A stretch of DNA of 10,588 bases, from assembly GCA_945898105.1 (NCBI GenBank), contig CAMDHL010000052.1:1-10588 (forward strand). Direction: 5' to 3'. Position numbers and translations under genes: made by a program. Of this stretch, positions 6,893 to 10,588 are shown one piece after another (position 1 is the stretch's first letter; the number at the start of each line of letters is the position of its first letter). Source of the DNA: Comamonas sp. lk. Its GTDB lineage: Bacteria > Pseudomonadota > Gammaproteobacteria > Burkholderiales > Burkholderiaceae_C. The notes below the pieces were generated by a model. That model saw nothing but the letters and a program-made list of their open reading frames with translations, was not told the DNA's origin and did not search any database.

Positions 6893-7762
6893 ATGAAACG
6901 TATTCTTTTACTCGTGCTCACCAATGTGCTGATCGTGGTGGTTCTGGGTATCGTGGCCAGCCTTTTGGGCGTGAACCGCTACCTCACCAGCAACGGCCTT
7001 AATCTGGGGCTGCTGCTCGGCTACGCGCTGGTCATCGGTTTTGGCGGCGCCTTTATTTCGCTGCTCATCAGCAAACCCATGGCCAAGTGGAGTTCGGGGG
7101 TGCAGGTGATAGCCCAGCCGCAAAACGCCGACGAGGCATGGATTGTGGAAACCGTGCGCAGATTTTCCGAAAAAGCCGGTATCGGCATGCCCGAAGTCGG
7201 CATTTTCGAAGGCGAGCCCAATGCCTTTGCCACGGGCGCTTTCAAGGACTCTGCACTGGTGGCCGTATCCACAGGCTTGCTGGCCGGTATGACGCGCGAA
7301 GAAGTGGAAGCCGTGATCGGCCACGAAGTAGCGCACATCGCTAACGGCGATATGGTGACGATGACGCTGATTCAGGGCGTGATGAACACTTTTGTGGTTT
7401 TCCTCAGCCGGGTTATCGCCTACGCGGTAGACAGCTTTTTGCGTAAAAACGATGAGCAAAACAGCGGCCCCGGCATGGCTTACTTCATCACCACCATCGT
7501 GCTCGATATCGTGTTGGGCTTTGCCGCAGCCATGGTGGTGGCCTGGTTCAGCCGGCAGCGCGAATTCCGCGCGGACGCGGGTGCGGCCCAATTGATGGGC
7601 CGCAAGCAACCGATGGTCAACGCGCTGGCCCGCCTGGGCGGCATGACGCCGGGCGAATTGCCCAAGAGCGTGGCGGCCTTTGGCATTGCCGGTGGCATAG
7701 GACAGTTGTTCAGCACGCATCCGCCGATTGAAGAGCGTATCGCCGCGTTGCAAAGCGCATAA
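6893..7762 (+). CDS. htpX: HtpX, membrane zinc metalloprotease
   Basis: Inner-membrane M48-family endopeptidase that degrades misfolded membrane proteins, overlapping in role with FtsH. At 289 residues it is near the 293 of E. coli HtpX. Membrane segments are at about 4-26 and 37-60, then the cytoplasmic catalytic part, and two more hydrophobic segments at about 157-180 and 193-217. Zinc site: HEVAH (H144, E145, H148) with the third ligand E224 in [18 protein letters not shown] (108-115) is also typical of the family. The C-terminus [14 protein letters not shown] is the usual ending. ATG 6893 has GGAG 5 nt upstream. A 145-bp gap from the DUF3025 gene contains candidate promoters and leader mini-ORFs, so it probably has its own promoter. 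Transcription is stopped by the terminator at 7837-7873. Confidence 0.96.
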   Translation: MKRILLLVLTNVLIVVVLGIVASLLGVNRYLTSNGLNLGLLLGYALVIGFGGAFISLLISKPMAKWSSGVQVIAQPQNADEAWIVETVRRFSEKAGIGMPEVGIFEGEPNAFATGAFKDSALVAVSTGLLAGMTREEVEAVIGHEVAHIANGDMVTMTLIQGVMNTFVVFLSRVIAYAVDSFLRKNDEQNSGPGMAYFITTIVLDIVLGFAAAMVVAWFSRQREFRADAGAAQLMGRKQPMVNALARLGGMTPGELPKSVAAFGIAGGIGQLFSTHPPIEERIAALQSA

Positions 7763-7836
7763 TCGCGCACCAATTGCGTAGCCGATAACGCTCACGCAAG
7801 CGGGCGCATCTGTCACTGCGCAATGCAGACAAAACC

Positions 7837-7873
7837 ATCAGCGGGCCAGCACATGGCCCGCTGATCTTTTTTT
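7837..7873 (+). terminator. Strong intrinsic terminator after htpX
   Basis: A perfect 11-bp stem (ATCAGCGGGCC at 7837-7847 with GGCCCGCTGAT at 7855-7865), a 7-nt loop, then C and seven T. It is 75 bp past the htpX stop and ends 14 bp before the lysE ATG, too close for a separate conventional promoter downstream. A copy of AGCGGGC at 7799-7805 could pair with the right arm as an antiterminator, so it may act as an attenuator for the exporter gene. Confidence 0.88.
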
Positions 7874-7887
7874 GAGAATGAATAAAC

Positions 7888-8520
7888 ATGGATCTTTCGC
7901 ACTGGCTGACATTTTTTGTCGCGGCCTGGGCCATCAGCATTTCGCCAGGTCCGGGCGCGGTGGCCGCCATGAGCGCGGGGCTCAACTACGGTTTTAAGCG
8001 CGGCTATTTCACGGTCTTCGGCCTAGTCATGGGCATCTGGACACAGTTGCTGGTCGTGTCGGTGGGCTTGGGGGCCTTGGTCGAGGCTTCTAACACCGCG
8101 TTTTTAATTGTCAAATGGGCCGGAGTGGTCTATCTGGTGTGGCTAGGCATTGCCCAGTGGCGCGCAGCGCCGGGCCCGCTGGTCGCGCAAGATGCCGATG
8201 CCTCCTTGATGCGTCGGCGCGACATGGTGCTGCGCGGCTGGATGATCAATGCGGTCAATCCCAAGGGTACGGTATTCATGCTGGCCGTAGTGCCGCAGTT
8301 TTTGTTGCTGGATCAGGCGCTGCTACCCCAATACCTGCTGATCGGCGCTACTCTGTCTTTCACCGACTTAGTAGTAATGGCGGCCTATGCTGCAATGGCC
8401 GCACGCCTCTTATCTGCTCTGCGTAACCCATCGCATATACGCGCCATGAATCGCATCTTCGGCAGCTTGTTTGTGCTGGCCGGCACCTTGCTGGCGTTGT
8501 TCAAGGGCGCGGCGCATTAA
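7888..8520 (+). CDS. LysE/RhtB-family amino acid exporter
   Basis: Inner-membrane exporter of 210 residues with about six hydrophobic helices, the standard LysE/RhtB size. The family signature SPGPGAVAAM (19-28) follows the first helix; a second conserved block, NAVNPKGTVFMLAVVPQF (about 121-138), marks the re-entrant central region. Members export amino acids such as lysine, homoserine, threonine, leucine or cysteine; which one cannot be told here. ATG 7888 is chosen because the family N-terminus (WLTFFVAAWAISISPG) starts there; the Shine-Dalgarno is weak. An intrinsic terminator sits 14 bp upstream, implying attenuation, readthrough or a nearly leaderless transcript. The 3' end overlaps the convergent FAD dehydrogenase gene by 20 bp. 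No LysG/ArgP-type regulator is adjacent. Confidence 0.9.
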   Translation: MDLSHWLTFFVAAWAISISPGPGAVAAMSAGLNYGFKRGYFTVFGLVMGIWTQLLVVSVGLGALVEASNTAFLIVKWAGVVYLVWLGIAQWRAAPGPLVAQDADASLMRRRDMVLRGWMINAVNPKGTVFMLAVVPQFLLLDQALLPQYLLIGATLSFTDLVVMAAYAAMAARLLSALRNPSHIRAMNRIFGSLFVLAGTLLALFKGAAH

Positions 8521-10306
8521 CTAGATCCAGCGCCAAGGCCTCGGCCACCCGGATGCCATCGACGCCGGCTGACAAAATGCCCCCCGCATAGCTAGCGCCC
8601 TCACCCGCCGGATACAGGCCGCGCACATTGCTGCTTTGCAAATCCTCGCCACGCGGCATTTTCAAAGGGCTTGAAGTGCGGGTTTCTACACCGGTGAGTA
8701 AGGCATCTTCCATATCGAAGCCTTTGATCTTTCGCCCGAATACCGGCAGTGCTTCGCGGATGGCTTCTATCGCATACGCAGGTAGGCTGGGGGCCAGATT
8801 CACGGGGGTGACGCCGGGCCGGTAAGAGGGCGTAACGGTGCCCCAACCACTAGAGCCCCGATTGGCTAAGAAGTCGCCCACCCGCTGGCCCGGCGCTTGG
8901 TAATTAGCGCCGCCCAGCACATAGGCTGCCGATTCCAAACTGCGCTGCAAGACCATGCCCGCCAAGGGGTGCACATGGGCTTGGGCTTGCGCTTGCGCTG
9001 CATAGCGCGCGCCATCGTCGGCGCCAAAGGCGGCGATAAAGCTGGCCGCGTCCTGCGGATAGTCGGAGGGCTCAATGCCGACCACGATGCCCGCGTTGGC
9101 ATTGCGCTCATTGCGCGAATACTGGCTCATGCCATTGGTCACCACGCGGCCTGCTTCACTGGTGGCAGCGACCACCGTACCGCCGGGGCACATGCAAAAG
9201 CTATACACACTGCGCCCGTTAGCAGCATGGTGCACGAGCTTGTAATCAGCAGCGCCCAGCAAGGGGTGGCCCGCATGGCGACCCCAGCGCGCTCGATCTA
9301 TCACGCCTTGCGGATGCTCAATGCGAAAGCCGATAGAAAACGCCTTGGCCTGCATCGCTATGCCGCGGTCATACAACATGGCGAATGTGTCGCGTGCGCT
9401 GTGGCCCAGCGCCAGCACCACGTGGCTGGCTGCGATCGCATACAAACGACCCGAGGCCGTGTCGCAAACCTGCAGCGCATCCAAACTGTGCATGCCGGCG
9501 CTGCTGCCTGGCGCACGTTGCAATTGCACATCCACCACCTGCTGCCCGAAGCGAACTTCCCCACCCAGCGCCTCGATGCGCGCGCGCAGGTTTTCAACCA
9601 CTTTGACTAACTTGAAAGTGCCGATATGCGGATGCGCCTCGTACAAAATTTCTGGCGGCGCACCAGCTTGCACCAACTCGTTCATCACTTTGCGGCCCAG
9701 ATGGCGCGGGTCGCGTATCTGGCTCCACAACTTGCCGTCTGAAAACGTGCCGGCACCACCTTCGCCGAACTGCACATTGCTGTGCACATGCAAGGTGTTT
9801 TTGCGCCACAAGTCCCAAGTGTCTTTGGTGCGCTGACGCACCATCGGGCCGCGCTCCAGCACCAAAGGTTTAAATCCCATTTGCGCCAGCAGCAAAGCGG
9901 CAAACATGCCGCAAGGCCCAAAGCCCACCACCACGGGCCGACTCTTCAAGGCAGCGGGGGCAAGGGTAGGAGGCAGGTAAGCCATATCCGGGGTGGCCAC
10001 GATATGCGCATGGTGTGCATGCTGTGCAAGTACGCGCGCTTCTGTAGCGGGGGCTAGTTGCACATCCAGGATAAAGACGGCCAAGATGTCGGCCTTGCGC
10101 GCATCAAAACTGCGTTTGAAGACCTGAAGCTCCAAAATTTCTGACTGCGCAATATCCAGGGTTTGCGCTGCCGCCTGGCGCAGCGATTCCAAGGGATGTG
10201 CCGCAGGCATGCGGTCCTGCAAACTTTCGCTGGGTGAGTCGGCCGCGCGAAGCCCATGCACGGGTAGCGCAGCCAGAGGAAGTTTGATTTCAGTGATGCG
10301 GATCAT
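8501..10306 (-). CDS. NAD(P)/FAD-dependent dehydrogenase, COG2509 type, function unknown
   Basis: Predicted cytoplasmic flavoprotein of 601 residues. An N-terminal roughly 110-residue region (MIRITEIKLPL..., then VFKRSFDARKADILAVFILDV) typical of this family precedes a Rossmann FAD-binding motif VVVGFGPCGMFAALLLAQMG (glycines about 128, 130, 133) ending in acidic E151. Mid-protein motifs include FGEGGAGTFSDGKL, LALGHSARDTF and GGTVVAATSEAG; the C-terminus has the second FAD motif YPAGEGASYAGGILSAGVDG (about 565-584). The substrate and reaction are not established. The only longer start, TTG 10324, adds six residues; ATG 10306 fits the family N-terminus. It stands alone on the minus strand, with a terminator for the next gene upstream at 10381-10408, so its promoter should lie in 10307-10380. 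Its 3' end overlaps lysE convergently. Confidence 0.9.
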   Translation of the reverse strand: MIRITEIKLPLAALPVHGLRAADSPSESLQDRMPAAHPLESLRQAAAQTLDIAQSEILELQVFKRSFDARKADILAVFILDVQLAPATEARVLAQHAHHAHIVATPDMAYLPPTLAPAALKSRPVVVGFGPCGMFAALLLAQMGFKPLVLERGPMVRQRTKDTWDLWRKNTLHVHSNVQFGEGGAGTFSDGKLWSQIRDPRHLGRKVMNELVQAGAPPEILYEAHPHIGTFKLVKVVENLRARIEALGGEVRFGQQVVDVQLQRAPGSSAGMHSLDALQVCDTASGRLYAIAASHVVLALGHSARDTFAMLYDRGIAMQAKAFSIGFRIEHPQGVIDRARWGRHAGHPLLGAADYKLVHHAANGRSVYSFCMCPGGTVVAATSEAGRVVTNGMSQYSRNERNANAGIVVGIEPSDYPQDAASFIAAFGADDGARYAAQAQAQAHVHPLAGMVLQRSLESAAYVLGGANYQAPGQRVGDFLANRGSSGWGTVTPSYRPGVTPVNLAPSLPAYAIEAIREALPVFGRKIKGFDMEDALLTGVETRTSSPLKMPRGEDLQSSNVRGLYPAGEGASYAGGILSAGVDGIRVAEALALDLVNAPRP

Positions 10307-10351
10307 GGGGCTCGGAGTTATCAAGCAAGGGCTGATGATACGGTGAGCCCC
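10307..10351 (-). promoter_or_regulatory. Leader inverted repeat abutting the FAD dehydrogenase start
   Basis: On the minus strand GGGGCTC (10351-10345) and GAGCCCC (10313-10307) form a perfect 7-bp stem around 31 nt, and the second arm touches the ATG and covers the only Shine-Dalgarno-like bases (CCGAG). If transcribed together, the fold would hide the initiation region. A 7-bp match in a 60-nt leader can arise by chance. Confidence 0.25.
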
Positions 10352-10380
10352 GTAACCTATTGCTGGGGGCCGCAGCGGGC

Positions 10381-10408
10381 AAAAAAAAGCCCACGATGAA
10401 AGCGGGCT
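10381..10408 (-). terminator. Intrinsic terminator of the right-hand minus-strand gene
   Basis: Read on the minus strand: AGCCCGC (10408-10402), a 7-nt loop, GTGGGCT (10394-10388, one G-U wobble), then eight T (through 10381). It lies 112 bp past the stop of the gene entering from the right edge and separates that unit from the FAD dehydrogenase. The plus-strand transcript lacks a U tract, so it acts in one direction. Confidence 0.8.
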
Positions 10409-10458
10409 AATGGAAGGAGGGGAAACCTGGCTTGGGAGAAGATTGGGTCCTAATTTAT

Positions 10459-10488
10459 TATTTCTAATTTGATAATCAATTAGAAATA
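10459..10488. repeat. AT-rich inverted repeat with Fur-box-like core
   Basis: TATTTCTAATT (10459-10469) and AATTAGAAATA (10478-10488) are a perfect 11-bp inverted repeat around TGATAATC, in an AT-rich island within GC-rich sequence. TGATAATCA resembles the centre of the Fur box; aligned to the 19-bp consensus I count about 11 matches. It lies 3' of the right-hand gene and upstream of the minus-strand terminator. It may be an operator, an mRNA 3' stem, or part of a small-RNA gene. Confidence 0.5.
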
Positions 10489-10519
10489 TCGATTCAAAGT
10501 TTTCAGCCCTTAGCCATGC

Positions 10520-10588
10520 TTATAGGGCGTTCAAAGGGATCTTGACATAGGCCACGCCGTTGTCCTCGGCCGGTGGAAATTGACCGGC
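10520..10588 (-). CDS. C-terminal 22 codons of an unidentified protein (partial)
   Basis: On the minus strand an open frame enters from the right edge and ends with TAA at 10522-10520. The visible residues are AGQFPPAEDNGVAYVKIPL followed by NAL. I do not recognise the family. That it is real coding sequence is supported by the open frame running to the edge and by a minus-strand intrinsic terminator 112 bp downstream of the stop. Most of the gene is outside the window. Confidence 0.6.
   Translation of the reverse strand, partial: AGQFPPAEDNGVAYVKIPLNAL

Noticed and set aside
6908..7816. 302-codon open frame on the minus strand
   Set aside because: It lies antisense to the complete htpX gene with intact HEVAH motif; the translation has the composition typical of a shadow frame and no family resemblance.
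8897..9610. 237-codon open frame on the plus strand
   Set aside because: It lies antisense to the FAD dehydrogenase; no domain is recognisable, and the minus-strand protein is well supported.
10307..10324. TTG start extending the FAD dehydrogenase by six residues
   Set aside because: The family N-terminus begins MIRITEI at ATG 10306, and no better ribosome binding site supports the TTG.
1..10588. Search for CRISPR repeats, tRNA/rRNA genes, transposases, toxin-antitoxin pairs or defence genes
   Set aside because: No regularly spaced repeats, cloverleaf sequences, transposase or integrase motifs, or defence-type domains were seen when reading both strands.

Overview
The window is about 60% GC, compactly coded, and reads as chromosomal sequence from a betaproteobacterium. 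It is most likely a member of the Comamonadaceae (Rhodoferax/Polaromonas/Limnohabitans type), judging from the character of the LysR, DUF3025 and Atm1 proteins and from gene style. That assignment is recognition from memory, not a search. I see no rRNA, tRNA, CRISPR array, insertion sequence, phage or plasmid genes. Most of the window is housekeeping or stress-related genes.

Layout. (1) Positions 1-1456, minus strand: livH and the 5' part of livM, the two permeases of a branched-chain-amino-acid-type (HAAT) ABC importer; livM runs off the left edge. (2) 1576-1983, minus strand: a YciA-like hotdog acyl-CoA thioesterase. (3) 2021-6747, plus strand: a tight run of an Atm1-type ABC exporter, a HypT/YjiE-like LysR regulator, dihydroorotase (pyrC) and a DUF3025 protein, with gaps of 28, 6 and 34 bp, so probably one transcription unit. 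(4) 6893-7762: htpX, a membrane zinc protease with its own leader, candidate promoters and possible leader mini-ORFs. (5) 7837-7873: a strong intrinsic terminator lying only 14 bp before a LysE/RhtB-type exporter (7888-8520). (6) 8501-10306, minus strand: a large FAD-dependent dehydrogenase of the uncharacterised COG2509 type, convergent with and overlapping the exporter gene. (7) 10307-10588: an intergenic region with a minus-strand terminator, a conspicuous AT-rich inverted repeat, and the last 22 codons of another minus-strand gene entering from the right.

How the genes relate. The clearest functional theme is envelope and redox stress. The Atm1 family exports glutathione conjugates, the LysR protein resembles the hypochlorite-responsive HypT, and HtpX does membrane-protein quality control. 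pyrC (pyrimidine synthesis) is embedded among them.

I found no convincing new multi-gene system. The observations worth a second look are regulatory or structural: an inverted repeat upstream of livH, an almost absent divergent promoter region at 1984-2020, a palindromic insert in the lysR 3' end, leader ORFs before htpX, a possible attenuator before lysE, and an AT-rich hairpin with a Fur-box-like core near the right edge. No gene-free stretch exceeds 300 bp.
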